Below the pieces are notes generated by a model. It was not told the origin of the DNA and searched no databases. It saw only the letters and a program-made list of their open reading frames with translations. 64,000 nt of DNA from Bacillus sp. FJAT-27264. Lineage in GTDB: Bacteria; Bacillota; Bacilli; Paenibacillales; Paenibacillaceae. The stretch lies in the NCBI RefSeq assembly GCF_001682855.1, contig NZ_MAQW01000023.1, positions 674,137-738,136 of the forward strand, written 5' to 3'. The position numbers and the translations under genes are program-made. Of this stretch, positions 1 to 8,281 are shown piece by piece (position 1 is the first letter of the stretch; each line of letters begins with the position of its first letter).

Positions 1-1011
1 GAGGATGAGGTGGAGGATGACGGTTTCGGCAACGGGCCGTTTCCGGTAAGGGTCAAGGTGACGATTACCGCCGATGAGTTCATCTGCGATTTCCGCGGCA
101 GTCATCCGCAGGTGAAAGGGCCGATGAATGCTTCCTATACCGCGCTTGTCTCCTCGGTACGGACGATTTTTCTGGCAGTGACCAATCCTTCGCAGGATGT
201 GAATGACGGGGTGTTCCGTCCGCTGCGTGTCATTACCGACCGGAAATCGATTTTGTCGGCGGAGCGGCCAGCGGCGGTATCAACCTATTGGGAGAGCATG
301 CAGTTCGGGGCGGAGCTGGTTTGGAAGGCGCTGGCCCCGGTCATTCCGGACCGTTTGAATGCGGGGCATCTGCTCTCGGTCTGTGGGATTATACTAAGCG
401 GCGTCCATCCCGTTACACAGGAGCCTTATCTGATCGTTGAGCCTTCCGCAGGCGGCTGGGGAGCAGGCAGTGACATGGATGGGCTGGCCGGTCAATTCTG
501 TATCGGGGATGGGGAAACCTATAACGTTCCGGTTGAGGTGGCGGAAGCGCGCTATGGGATCAGGGTTGATGAATACAGTCTGACTGCTGACGGTGCGGGA
601 GCCGGGGAGTTCCGTGGGGGGAGCGGAGTGATCCGTGCCTATCGTACTTTAAGTGACGGGCACTCCTTCTCGGGTACCTTTGGGCGGCATGAGATTGTCC
701 CATGGGGTTTAAATGGCGGACTTGCAGGATCAGGCAACGTCATTGAAATCCGGAAGGCGGATGGCCGGCAAGTGCAGCAACTGGGCATCTGCGCCAGAGT
801 TCCCCTTGATCAAGGAGACGTGGTACGCTTGATCACGGCTACGGGCGGCGGATACGGCAACCCGCTGCTGCGTCCCGCTGACAAGGTGCTGGCCGATTGG
901 AAGGACGGCTATATCAGCTTGGAGCAAGCCCGTGATCTATATGGGGTTGTGATTGATCCCGCTACGGGACATCTGGAGCGGATTACTGCTGCCCGCGCTG
1001 CGCTGGGCTGA
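1..1011 (+). CDS. Hydantoinase B/oxoprolinase family protein, C-terminal part
   Basis: This is the C-terminal part of a HyuB-type subunit; the frame is open to the window edge, so the start lies upstream. The family hydrolyses cyclic amides such as hydantoins or 5-oxoproline, usually with a HyuA partner and ATP. Visible family signatures are NVPVEVAEARYGIRVDEY near the middle, the glycine-rich GAGEFRGGSGVIRAYR, and TATGGGYGNPLLRP near the end. About 336 residues are visible, whereas complete HyuB proteins usually exceed 500. A hyuA gene is expected just upstream but is outside the window. The substrate cannot be told from this part; acetone carboxylase subunits share the fold. Confidence 0.85.
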   Translation, partial: EDEVEDDGFGNGPFPVRVKVTITADEFICDFRGSHPQVKGPMNASYTALVSSVRTIFLAVTNPSQDVNDGVFRPLRVITDRKSILSAERPAAVSTYWESMQFGAELVWKALAPVIPDRLNAGHLLSVCGIILSGVHPVTQEPYLIVEPSAGGWGAGSDMDGLAGQFCIGDGETYNVPVEVAEARYGIRVDEYSLTADGAGAGEFRGGSGVIRAYRTLSDGHSFSGTFGRHEIVPWGLNGGLAGSGNVIEIRKADGRQVQQLGICARVPLDQGDVVRLITATGGGYGNPLLRPADKVLADWKDGYISLEQARDLYGVVIDPATGHLERITAARAALG

Positions 1012-1125
1012 GAAGAGGGGAATCGCTGACGACCAAGTAGCGGGCGTAGGACAGGAATTGCGAGCAAGATGGAGAGGATAGCTTGCCGCAATTTGATGAT
1101 TATTATCGTTTCATATCCAACAAAG

Positions 1126-1160
1126 AAAGGCCTTGTTAGCTTTACTAAACAAGGCCTTTT
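1126..1160. terminator. Bidirectional rho-independent terminator
   Basis: A 12-bp stem (AAAGGCCTTGTT paired with AACAAGGCCTTT) has a short loop and T-rich flanks on both strands. It lies between the hyuB end and the convergent ion-channel gene and can serve both. Confidence 0.75.
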
Positions 1161-1164
1161 CGTA

Positions 1165-1500
1165 TTAATCTCCATTTTTCCCTGTTTGCTTGATCAACTC
1201 ATAGGCAATATACCCAATCATCCCCAAGAACAAGCCTGTACCCGCAATAATGTACACGATCGTAAATATTTTTCCGAGGTCTGTCTGGGGAACGAACGTT
1301 GGATGTCCTAATGTACTTAGCGTTGCAACGCAAAAATAAACAGCATCAATGACAGACAGACCTTCTTGTTTGACATAGAAAATGGTTCCGGACAACAGCG
1401 TCATCATAACCAGAAGAAATAATACCTGAAAATTTTTACGTTTGAATGCTCTCCATAAACCTGAAAATAATCGTTTTAATGTTAGTAACAATGAAAGCAT
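1165..1500 (-). CDS. NaK-like two-TM cation channel with an altered selectivity filter
   Basis: This is a small tetrameric cation channel subunit of 111 residues, close in length and layout to Bacillus cereus NaK as I remember it. It starts MLSLLLTLKR with an amphipathic N-terminal helix, followed by a first membrane helix (about 24-44), a pore loop, and an inner helix (about 77-100). The pore loop reads TLSTLGHPTFVPQTDLGK where NaK has TVGDGNFSPQTDFGK, so the second filter glycine is replaced by proline. The frame extends 37 codons upstream, but the ATG at 1500 is preceded by AAGGGTGGAG and matches the NaK N-terminus, so I chose it. It is transcribed alone. Conduction with this filter is uncertain. 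Confidence 0.82.
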   Translation of the reverse strand: MLSLLLTLKRLFSGLWRAFKRKNFQVLFLLVMMTLLSGTIFYVKQEGLSVIDAVYFCVATLSTLGHPTFVPQTDLGKIFTIVYIIAGTGLFLGMIGYIAYELIKQTGKNGD

Positions 1501-1662
1501 GTAGCTCCACCCTTCACAAATAGTGGTGGTCCCGGCAGTGAGCTGAGAAAATCCCATCCTAAGTCCAATACACCCTTTTGTATTAGAGCATACATAGCAA
1601 ATGACCGTCAATCACTATGGATCGGCGGTTGAGGTTACGCAGTGCTAATGAAGGCTGGAGCC

Positions 1663-2310
1663 TCAGGCACAAGAATCCCAAAGCTCCATCAATTTCGTTA
1701 TGGCGGCATTAATGTTGTCCAGGGTCACACCATCTCTGGCTTCCGTTGATATTCCATCCAGAAAGGTAATGAATAGTGTGGTTAACATCGCAATGTTTGT
1801 ACCTTCCCGAAGTTCTCCGGTCTGAATCGCTCGTTCAATACAAGTATAGAATTTTCTCCTTGTTGTGGCTCTTTCAAGGGTTAATATTTCACGAATATGA
1901 TTGTTTTCCGGTGAACATGTATTTGCAGACAATATGACTAAACAACCCAAAGGATGGGTCTGTTCAGTTTGCATTTTTGCCGAACTTCTTAAGGTTAGTT
2001 CAATAGCTGTACGCGATGAAAGTGAAGGGTCTGTTAGGCTTGTTGATACTTGTCCGAAGGTGGACAGGTACCGGTCCAATGCTTCTTTGAAGAGTGCGTC
2101 TTTGGATTCAAAAGCTGCATAGAAGCTTGCTGAGGAGATGCCGCCCATCGCTGTTTTGAGCTGAGCTAAAGAAGTTGATTCAAATCCATGTTCCCAAAAC
2201 AACATCATGGCCTGAGTGATCGCTTCGTCACGACTAAATTTACGAGGTCTTCCCGTTCTAACTATGGAGTATCCCCCCTTTTGCTTATACTTATATACTA
2301 ATCGATCCAA
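1663..2310 (-). CDS. TetR/AcrR family transcriptional regulator
   Basis: This is a one-component repressor of the TetR family with an N-terminal helix-turn-helix (about residues 20-65, GRPRKFSRDEAITQAMMLFW and a recognition helix near SSASFYAAFESKD) and a C-terminal ligand and dimer domain. It is divergent from an MFS exporter, a common pairing in which the repressor controls the pump until a drug binds. The start is unclear. The open frame begins at a TTG with no ribosome site. The best Shine-Dalgarno sequence (AAAGGGGGG) lies inside the frame, 5-6 bases before an ATA codon at 2263-2265, just ahead of the conserved VRTGRPRKF. No ATG lies between. The ligand is unknown. Confidence 0.85.
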   Translation of the reverse strand: MDRLVYKYKQKGGYSIVRTGRPRKFSRDEAITQAMMLFWEHGFESTSLAQLKTAMGGISSASFYAAFESKDALFKEALDRYLSTFGQVSTSLTDPSLSSRTAIELTLRSSAKMQTEQTHPLGCLVILSANTCSPENNHIREILTLERATTRRKFYTCIERAIQTGELREGTNIAMLTTLFITFLDGISTEARDGVTLDNINAAITKLMELWDSCA

Positions 2311-2362
2311 AAGTAATTGACAAGATCAGATGCTGTCTTTAAAATATGGAATGATCGATCCA
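2301..2362 (+). promoter_or_regulatory. Promoter of the MFS gene flanked by candidate TetR operator repeats
   Basis: TTGACA (2317-2322), a 17-bp spacer and TAAAAT (2340-2345) form a strong sigma-A promoter reading toward the MFS gene. Identical 9-mers ATCGATCCA at 2301-2309 and 2354-2362 bracket it. The pair is a plausible binding site for the divergent TetR regulator; that role is inferred. Confidence 0.65.
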
Positions 2363-2448
2363 CAAATAGAAAAGGAGGTCAACCACTGTCGCCTTTGCAG
2401 GTCTACTAATTGAATTTGTTTTGAAATAAAGGTTAAGGAGCTTCGCTA

Positions 2449-3660
2449 ATGTCCAGTAATAACTCATCTGCTAATGCAAAAATCTCTTCCTCCTCCTATT
2501 CGGAGCGTTTTCCCTGGCTTGGCCTGCTCGCTTTGGCTATGACAGGATTCATCTGTATCATGACTGAAACGATACCGGCTGGTTTGCTTCCGCAAATAAG
2601 CATGGGACTTCACATCACAGAAGCAATGGCCGGTCAATTAGTCACTGTATATGCCGTAGGTTCTTTAGTCGCTGCTATCCCTGTTGCAATAATTACCCGA
2701 ACATGGCGGAGACGTCCGCTGTTACTTTTGGCAATCTGCGGGTTCCTGGTTTTTAACAGTATCACAGCTATTTCTTCCAGTTATGTACTGACACTGGTTG
2801 TCCGTCTGCTCGCCGGAGTGTCGGCTGGAGTTTTATGGGGGATGATCGGCGGCTATGCTCTTCGTATGGTACCTGCTGCATTGAAGGGTAGAGGGATGGC
2901 AGTTGCCATGGTGGGAACGCCCATCGCCCTCGCTATCGGTGTCCCTGCGGGAACGCTTTTGGGGAATATTGTGGGTTGGCGTTCCGTCTTTGGAATCATG
3001 TCGCTACTGACTGTTGTATTGATCGCGTGGGTGCTTTGGAAGGTGCCGGACTATCCGGGACAATCCACTGGTAAGCAAGCATCGATCTCTGCTGTTTTCC
3101 TTACACCGGGAATTAGACCCATCCTTTTGGTTGTTCTGACTTGGATGACAGCCCATAATATTCTGTACACCTATATTGCTCCGTATCTTGCAGCTAATAG
3201 CATGAGTGAGAGAGTGGGTCTGGCGCTGGCTTTCTTTGGCGTTGCGGCACTGGTAGGTATATGGATAACCGGCGTATTCATCGACCGCTGGCTCCGGAAG
3301 CTTGTTCTGATTAGTCTGATTGCTTTTCTCTTGATTTCTATTGCCATGAGCTTTAGCAACTCGAATGGCCTTATGATCTATATTATTGTTACGGTCTGGG
3401 GATTAACCTTTGGCGGGGCAGCAACACTGCTGCAAACTGCTCTTGCTGAAGCTGCAGGGGAGAGCAAAGTGGATATGGTCATGCCGATTAACACTACAGT
3501 ATGGAATCTAGCGATCGCCGGGGGAGGGGTAGTAGGGGGTTTGTTGCTTGATACCTTTGGTGCCAAATCTTTTTCATGGGCATTGTTCATACTGATATTG
3601 ATCGCGCTTCTTGTGGCTTGGGGTGGCAAAAAGCACGCATTCCCTCCATTTAAAAAATGA
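2449..3660 (+). CDS. MFS transporter, DHA1 drug-efflux type
   Basis: This is a 403-residue integral membrane transporter with about 12 hydrophobic helices, of the proton-antiport major facilitator type (AraJ/chloramphenicol-exporter-like). The first helix region holds GFICIMTETIPAGLLPQI, a pattern seen in sugar- and drug-efflux DHA1 proteins. The loop after helix 2 carries RTWRRRPLLL, a form of the MFS motif A basic stretch. The ATG at 2449 follows AAGGAG at good spacing. It is divergent from a tetR gene and has its own strong promoter, so repressor-controlled export of a toxic compound is likely. The substrate cannot be read from the sequence. Confidence 0.88.
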   Translation: MSSNNSSANAKISSSSYSERFPWLGLLALAMTGFICIMTETIPAGLLPQISMGLHITEAMAGQLVTVYAVGSLVAAIPVAIITRTWRRRPLLLLAICGFLVFNSITAISSSYVLTLVVRLLAGVSAGVLWGMIGGYALRMVPAALKGRGMAVAMVGTPIALAIGVPAGTLLGNIVGWRSVFGIMSLLTVVLIAWVLWKVPDYPGQSTGKQASISAVFLTPGIRPILLVVLTWMTAHNILYTYIAPYLAANSMSERVGLALAFFGVAALVGIWITGVFIDRWLRKLVLISLIAFLLISIAMSFSNSNGLMIYIIVTVWGLTFGGAATLLQTALAEAAGESKVDMVMPINTTVWNLAIAGGGVVGGLLLDTFGAKSFSWALFILILIALLVAWGGKKHAFPPFKK

Positions 3661-3698
3661 ACGATAACCAGCCCCGCTTAGCGTGGGCTGGTTATCGT
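3661..3698 (+). terminator. Hairpin after the MFS gene
   Basis: A 14-bp perfect stem (ACGATAACCAGCCC paired with GGGCTGGTTATCGT) starts right after the stop codon. The T-tract is short, so termination may be partial. Confidence 0.65.
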
Positions 3699-3751
3699 TT
3701 GCTGGTAAGGAGATTTAGAGACTCAGCATTATAACTGAGTTACCGTTAATC

Positions 3752-5008
3752 TTACTCCTCATAAGGAGCAGTAGTATCCTTTGTAAGCTTGAATTCACCG
3801 TCCGTGATGTCCCAAACCTTGGTATGTATGCTCTTCTGCTGTGGATTGATTTGTTCCTCCGTTCTCTTTGTCAGTGTCGGGATACCTTTAAAATATTTAT
3901 ATTCGTTCATAAAATGTTCTGCTGCGCTGGATCTGCCGGACGAGGTAATGAGCTTGGAAATGGCGTCAAATTCAGGTGAAGTAATCTCTTCCAGAAAAGA
4001 ATTACGGAAAAATTCGGACTTCTCTACGTCTCATAACCAGCAATAATAAGGAATATTGGGACCAGCAGGCGTGTCTGCCTGAATCCGAACATCAAGATAT
4101 CCGTCAAAGTTCATATCTTCCAATACAAAACCGAAGGCATGATCATCTTGGGTTGAGGTCTCGTCAAATATTAGTTCCTGAATGAATTTGTCTTTGTCAT
4201 CGGGATTCGTGACGGTAATCCGGGTCACAGTGCTTAAAATCTCTTTTTTCACCCCGTACACGGTAAACGTAAATGGTGGAAGAGCCGCGTTAATGCTGGT
4301 GCTGTTGCTATACAAAACTTCTGTTGGATCGAATCCAGTGTCCTTATCATATCTATAGCACAGGGACTCATACCCAGGACTTGCACTGCAATTCTCCAGT
4401 TCTTTATCCGGACTAATCGTAAAGCTCACCCTAGGTTCCTGCATACCTGGTTCAGAGCTATAGCTGCCAAATGCAACGCGAATATGTATATCCTTAGCTG
4501 CTTCAGGTAAGAGGTTCAGGAGTGTATTTAGCTCAGTTTTGGCCACAGGCTCCTCCGTTGTTTTTTCTACATTCAGACTTATACTACCCTCGTAATATAA
4601 TGAGTCATAGTTACTACTCTTCAAATTAAGCTTCATAGGCAGGTTGCTATTTTGAATAATCCGATCTATTTGAACAAGATAAGGGTGTTCGTGCTTTGAA
4701 GCGTAATATTTCTTCCATGTATCCTTCAGGTCCCCGAACAGTTGCAAGGCAGGCAAGCCGACAAACAAACCGAATATCACGAGAGTCAACGCTGAAGGTA
4801 GTAGCTTCCTGTCGAGCTTCATCCCCAAAACCAAATAACCGCCAACACCCAGCACAAGTGCTATTCCAGTCCAAGTGGCAAGAGCAGGATTTTTATGTGA
4901 TAACAACCCGTCTCCAGTGCTGAATGCAATGGTTAACAAACCATAGAAGGACGCTATTCCTATGACTATTGAAAATATTAAATAGGCTATTTTGATGGTT
5001 TTCATCAT
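3752..5008 (-). pseudogene. Membrane-anchored XAC2610-like protein split by an in-frame TGA
   Basis: The frame begins at ATG 5008, runs 325 codons, meets TGA at 4031-4033 and stays open in the same frame for 92 more codons to TAA at 3752-3754. The segment before the stop ends PNIPYYCWL and the segment after begins DVEKSEFFRNSFLEEITSPE. The stop sits where related proteins, as I remember them, have a second Trp (WLWD-type motif), so one TGG-to-TGA change explains it. The N-terminus has three hydrophobic helices (about 5-28, 43-62, 70-90). The outside part ends with a DMNFDGYLDVRIQ repeat typical of XAC2610-related proteins. A stable truncated protein is also possible. Function unknown. Confidence 0.75.
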
Positions 5009-5163
5009 ATGTACTGAGACGCCCTTCCTCTACTTCAACCCGTACAGCAGGCAATAAAACCTATACTTCCACCCGTAGCAGTACCTGTACCTGTCATCTT
5101 CTTATCCTTCACATATACTATCATATAGCTTATATAATCCTATATATAGAACGGAGAATGAGG

Positions 5164-5934
5164 ATGAAGGTCGTAATACTGGCGGGCGGTTTCGGGACGA
5201 GGATCAGTGAAGAGACACATTCGAGACCCAAGCCAATGATCCCGATTGGCGAGAGACCGATTCTTTGGCATATTATGAAGACCTACAGTCATTATGGTTT
5301 TAATGAATTTGTGATTTGTCTGGGGTATAAGGGGCATATGGTTAAGGAGTATTTCGCCAACTACATCCGGGACGAGTCGGATTTGACGCTAGACTACAGA
5401 AGCGGTGATTCCCAGTACCATTCGCAGGGAGCTGAGCCTTGGCAGATTACACTAGTAAACACAGGTAAGGATTCTATGACGGGCGGGAGAATCAAGCGTA
5501 TTCAGCGTTATATTGGCAATGAACCGTTTATGCTAACCTACGGCGACGGGCTCAGTGATGTGAACTTTCAGGAGCTGCTGAAGTTCCATGAGGCTCATGG
5601 CAAGCTGGCAACGGTCACCGCTGTACAGCCGGCCGGGAGATTTGGTGCGCTGGGTCTTGGCGCGGGGGACAGGGTTAATGATTTTCATGAAAAATTGAAG
5701 GGGGACGGCAAGTGGGTCAACGGGGGATTCATGGTGCTGCAGCCGGAAGTCTTTGATTATATAGAAGGGGACCATACCATCTTCGAGCAGGAACCTTTGA
5801 TCAATCTGGCCAGCGGTGGAGAGCTGCATGCATTCCGGCATGATGGCTTCTGGTATGCGATGGATACGCTCAGAGACAAGAACCATCTGCAAGCGCTTTG
5901 GGATTCCGGGCAAGCCCCTTGGAAGCAGTGGTGA
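5164..5934 (+). CDS. rfbF: Glucose-1-phosphate cytidylyltransferase
   Basis: RfbF joins CTP and glucose-1-phosphate to give CDP-glucose, the first step toward CDP-6-deoxy sugars. The N-terminal nucleotidyltransferase signature LAGGFGTRISEET is followed by RPKPMIPIG, and NGGFMVLQPEVFDYI is also typical. The length, 256 residues, fits the family. I chose the ATG at 5164 (MKVVILAGG) because GGAG ends 7 bases before it; an ATG two codons earlier sits too close to that site. The next gene, a GT2, starts 5 bases after the stop. CDP-glucose dehydratase (rfbG) lies 4.4 kb away on the other strand. An AT-rich upstream stretch contains CATATACTA at 5112-5120, similar to a sigma-E/sigma-K -10 box. Confidence 0.93.
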   Translation: MKVVILAGGFGTRISEETHSRPKPMIPIGERPILWHIMKTYSHYGFNEFVICLGYKGHMVKEYFANYIRDESDLTLDYRSGDSQYHSQGAEPWQITLVNTGKDSMTGGRIKRIQRYIGNEPFMLTYGDGLSDVNFQELLKFHEAHGKLATVTAVQPAGRFGALGLGAGDRVNDFHEKLKGDGKWVNGGFMVLQPEVFDYIEGDHTIFEQEPLINLASGGELHAFRHDGFWYAMDTLRDKNHLQALWDSGQAPWKQW

Positions 5935-5939
5935 TGTAG

Positions 5940-6920
5940 ATGAGCACGGCAACTCCGCTTGTAAGCATTCTGATTCCAACTTACAACCGGCCTCATTATC
6001 TGGAGCAGGCATTAAGAAGCGCATTGGCCCAGACCTACCCGAACATTGAGATAATCATCAGCGACAACAGTGACAATAACCATACCGAGCATGTGGTTCA
6101 GCATTTTCAGTCAGAGCTTGGCATTTCCAATATCCATTATGTGAAGAACAAGAGTAACATCGGTCCGGTGGCCAACCAACTGCAATGCATGCGACTAGCC
6201 AGTGGTGAGTACGTCAACTTTTTAATGGATGATGATCTGTTTGATCCTGTCAAGATTGAGAGAATGGCAGTTTATTTAAAAAGATTTCCCGGGGTCACGC
6301 TAGTGTCATCGCGCAAAAGCATTGTCGACAGGGCAAACCGTGTGACCCAGCTTTCGCCAGACACGGTGCCCTTTGCTAATTTCGGTTTCTATGAAACGTT
6401 TGTTAACGGAAGGGTGGCGATGGCCACCATGCTGCGCGATCGGATCAATTATATCGGGGAACCGACGACCGGATTGTTCCGAAAAGGTGATCTGGCTGAG
6501 CCCTTCGGCGTCTTCTACGGCCGCAAAGCATTCAATAATGTCGACGTAGCGACCTGGCTGACTCTGCTATCCCGCGGTGATTTGGTGTATATTACGGATC
6601 CGCTAAGTTCTTTTCGCAGGCATTCATCACAAATATCGGTCAGTCCGTTGTCTCAGATGGCTGAGATCTGCGATTGGATTGATCATATCCTGATTGCCAC
6701 TCATACGGGAATACTACCCCAAGACGAAGAATGGGTATGGACAATATTGGCGCTCAAGGGGTTGGCTGTGAACCAGTTTCCAATGTGGAATGCGCAAACC
6801 AATCGTTTGTTTAACCACGAGTTTGTCTCAAGAACCACACAATTGGCGGAGATTTGCGCAGTAAATGCGAATCTGCATGCAGCAGGCCAGGAGTTCAGGG
6901 AGCTGCTGGGAAGAATATGA
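5940..6920 (+). CDS. GT2 family glycosyltransferase
   Basis: This is a cytoplasmic GT-A-fold inverting glycosyltransferase of 326 residues. The N-terminus LVSILIPTYNRPHYLEQAL is the usual nucleotide-sugar-binding start, and LMDDDLFDP (about residue 95) is the metal-binding DxD motif. It follows rfbF by 5 bases and is presumably co-transcribed, so its donor may be a CDP- or other activated sugar. Its first 90 residues closely resemble the GT2 encoded at 8984-9754, which suggests a duplication within the island. The C-terminal 100 residues show no motif I recognise. The acceptor is unknown. Confidence 0.88.
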   Translation: MSTATPLVSILIPTYNRPHYLEQALRSALAQTYPNIEIIISDNSDNNHTEHVVQHFQSELGISNIHYVKNKSNIGPVANQLQCMRLASGEYVNFLMDDDLFDPVKIERMAVYLKRFPGVTLVSSRKSIVDRANRVTQLSPDTVPFANFGFYETFVNGRVAMATMLRDRINYIGEPTTGLFRKGDLAEPFGVFYGRKAFNNVDVATWLTLLSRGDLVYITDPLSSFRRHSSQISVSPLSQMAEICDWIDHILIATHTGILPQDEEWVWTILALKGLAVNQFPMWNAQTNRLFNHEFVSRTTQLAEICAVNANLHAAGQEFRELLGRI

Positions 6921-6934
6921 CACACGTTGCTATG

Positions 6935-6988
6935 AAAATGGCCCCGACTTGATCCCCTATTCTAAGGGATTCAGGTACGGGCCATTTT
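6935..6988 (+). terminator. Terminator after the rfbF-GT2 pair
   Basis: AAAATGGCCC pairs with GGGCCATTTT, and a nested GATCCC/GGGATT stem lies inside. The right arm ends in TTTT. Confidence 0.6.
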
Positions 6989-7052
6989 GTGCCTGACCGT
7001 ATTAACAGTTTAGGCTGTAGATAAGAGGCGGCGGATTGTCCGCCTCCAGCCA

Positions 7053-7116
7053 AAAAAGGATTGACCCTTTCTTTGCCGTCCCGGGGGACGGGTGTAGAAG
7101 GTGGTCAATCCTTTTT
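7053..7116 (-). terminator. Terminator for the minus-strand sugar operon
   Basis: AAAAAGGATTGACC pairs with GGTCAATCCTTTTT around a GC-rich inner hairpin. On the minus strand the stem ends in a run of Ts, placing it just past the aminotransferase stop. Confidence 0.7.
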
Positions 7117-7141
7117 CAGAAGATGGTCGTGCCGGTTTCGC

Positions 7142-8269
7142 TTATCGGTACGCCTGAACGGCTGAGATCACATATTCGACCTCTTCCGGTGTCAGGTCGG
7201 GGAACAGCGGAAGAGTCACAAGTTCACGCCAGATCCTGGTGGCCACCGGATTCTCCGAAGCGTATTTCATGAACAGAGGCTGCATCGGCAGTGGCATATA
7301 GTGAACACCAGTAGCGATGCCGCGGGCCTGCATGGCGGCGATAAACCGCTCCCGCTCCTGAACCCGTACAACAAAGGCCCAGTATGAGGAGTCGTGAAGA
7401 TCATAAGGAATGGCGGAATTTACCTTCGTCAAGCCCTGAAGCCCCGCTGTGTACTGCCCTATAATCTCTTCCCTTCTGCGGTTCATACGATCCAGCTTGC
7501 CGAGCTGAACAAGGCCGATGGAAGCCATAAGATCGTTCATATTATATTTGTAGCCGATATCCGAGATCTCATAATACCAGCTGTTTACGTCAGGCTGACC
7601 TAGCTGATATTCTTCATAACGCTCCCAGGTATCCTTATTGATGCCAATCCAGCGCGAATGACGGAGTGGCTTCAGCAGCTCCGTATCGTCTGAGGAGATC
7701 ATCCCGCCGTCGCCGGTGGTCATGCATTTTTTCTCCTCAAAGCTGTAGCATCCGATATCTCCCCAGGTACCCAGCGTCTTGCCTTTATACTTCCCGCCAG
7801 CCGAATGCGCGCAGTCCTCAATCACCTTCAGGCCGCGTGCCTTGGCCCAAGACACCAGATTGTCCATAGGCACAGGATGTCCGCCGAAATGCACCGGCAT
7901 GACAGCCACGCAGTCCTTGTCATATTTTCGTTCCAGATCTTCAAGATCCAGGCCCAGTGTGTGTTCGTCGATATCTACGAATACGGGAATAAGGCGGTTA
8001 TACAGTGCAGCCATGGCAGTCGCGGCGAAGGTTAGTGCAGGCACAAGCACCTTTTTTCCTTCCGGGAACCGATAAGCGGACAGTGCCAGATGAAGCGCAG
8101 CCGTGCAGGAATTGACGCCCACAGATTCTTGTGATCCGACATAGCGGCTCCATTGCCGCTCAAATTCGGTAACCTTGGGTCCCAGACCAAGCCATGCGCT
8201 GTCAAACGAGTCTTTGATGCTTGCCAGTTCCTCCTCACCGACAGAAGGCTTGAACAGTCTGATTTTCAT
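7142..8269 (-). CDS. DegT/DnrJ/EryC1/StrS family sugar aminotransferase
   Basis: This is a PLP-dependent enzyme of 375 residues that transfers an amino group to a keto-sugar nucleotide. Seen: the VNSCTAALHLAL substrate/cofactor loop (about 52-63), VIEDCAHSAGG (about 149-159), and CYSFEEKKCMTTGDGG (about 174-189), in which Lys181 aligns with the Schiff-base lysine. That lysine argues against an RfbH-type CDP-4-keto-6-deoxyglucose 3-dehydrase, where it is His. It is the last gene of the minus-strand run rfbG, rfbC, GT2, GNAT, aminotransferase. It probably aminates C4 of the CDP-4-keto-6-deoxyhexose made by RfbG, but this is inferred. AAGGTGGG precedes the ATG. Confidence 0.9.
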   Translation of the reverse strand: MKIRLFKPSVGEEELASIKDSFDSAWLGLGPKVTEFERQWSRYVGSQESVGVNSCTAALHLALSAYRFPEGKKVLVPALTFAATAMAALYNRLIPVFVDIDEHTLGLDLEDLERKYDKDCVAVMPVHFGGHPVPMDNLVSWAKARGLKVIEDCAHSAGGKYKGKTLGTWGDIGCYSFEEKKCMTTGDGGMISSDDTELLKPLRHSRWIGINKDTWERYEEYQLGQPDVNSWYYEISDIGYKYNMNDLMASIGLVQLGKLDRMNRRREEIIGQYTAGLQGLTKVNSAIPYDLHDSSYWAFVVRVQERERFIAAMQARGIATGVHYMPLPMQPLFMKYASENPVATRIWRELVTLPLFPDLTPEEVEYVISAVQAYR

Positions 8270-8281
8270 GTGATACCCACC

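Noticed and set aside
3789..4046. 85-codon plus-strand open frame over the end of the split gene
   Set aside because: The minus strand here is the in-frame continuation of the interrupted gene, which explains the open plus frame.
7142..8269. Reading the aminotransferase as RfbH (CDP-4-keto-6-deoxyglucose 3-dehydrase)
   Set aside because: RfbH has His at the PLP lysine position and an iron-sulfur cluster site; Lys181 is present and no such cysteines are seen.
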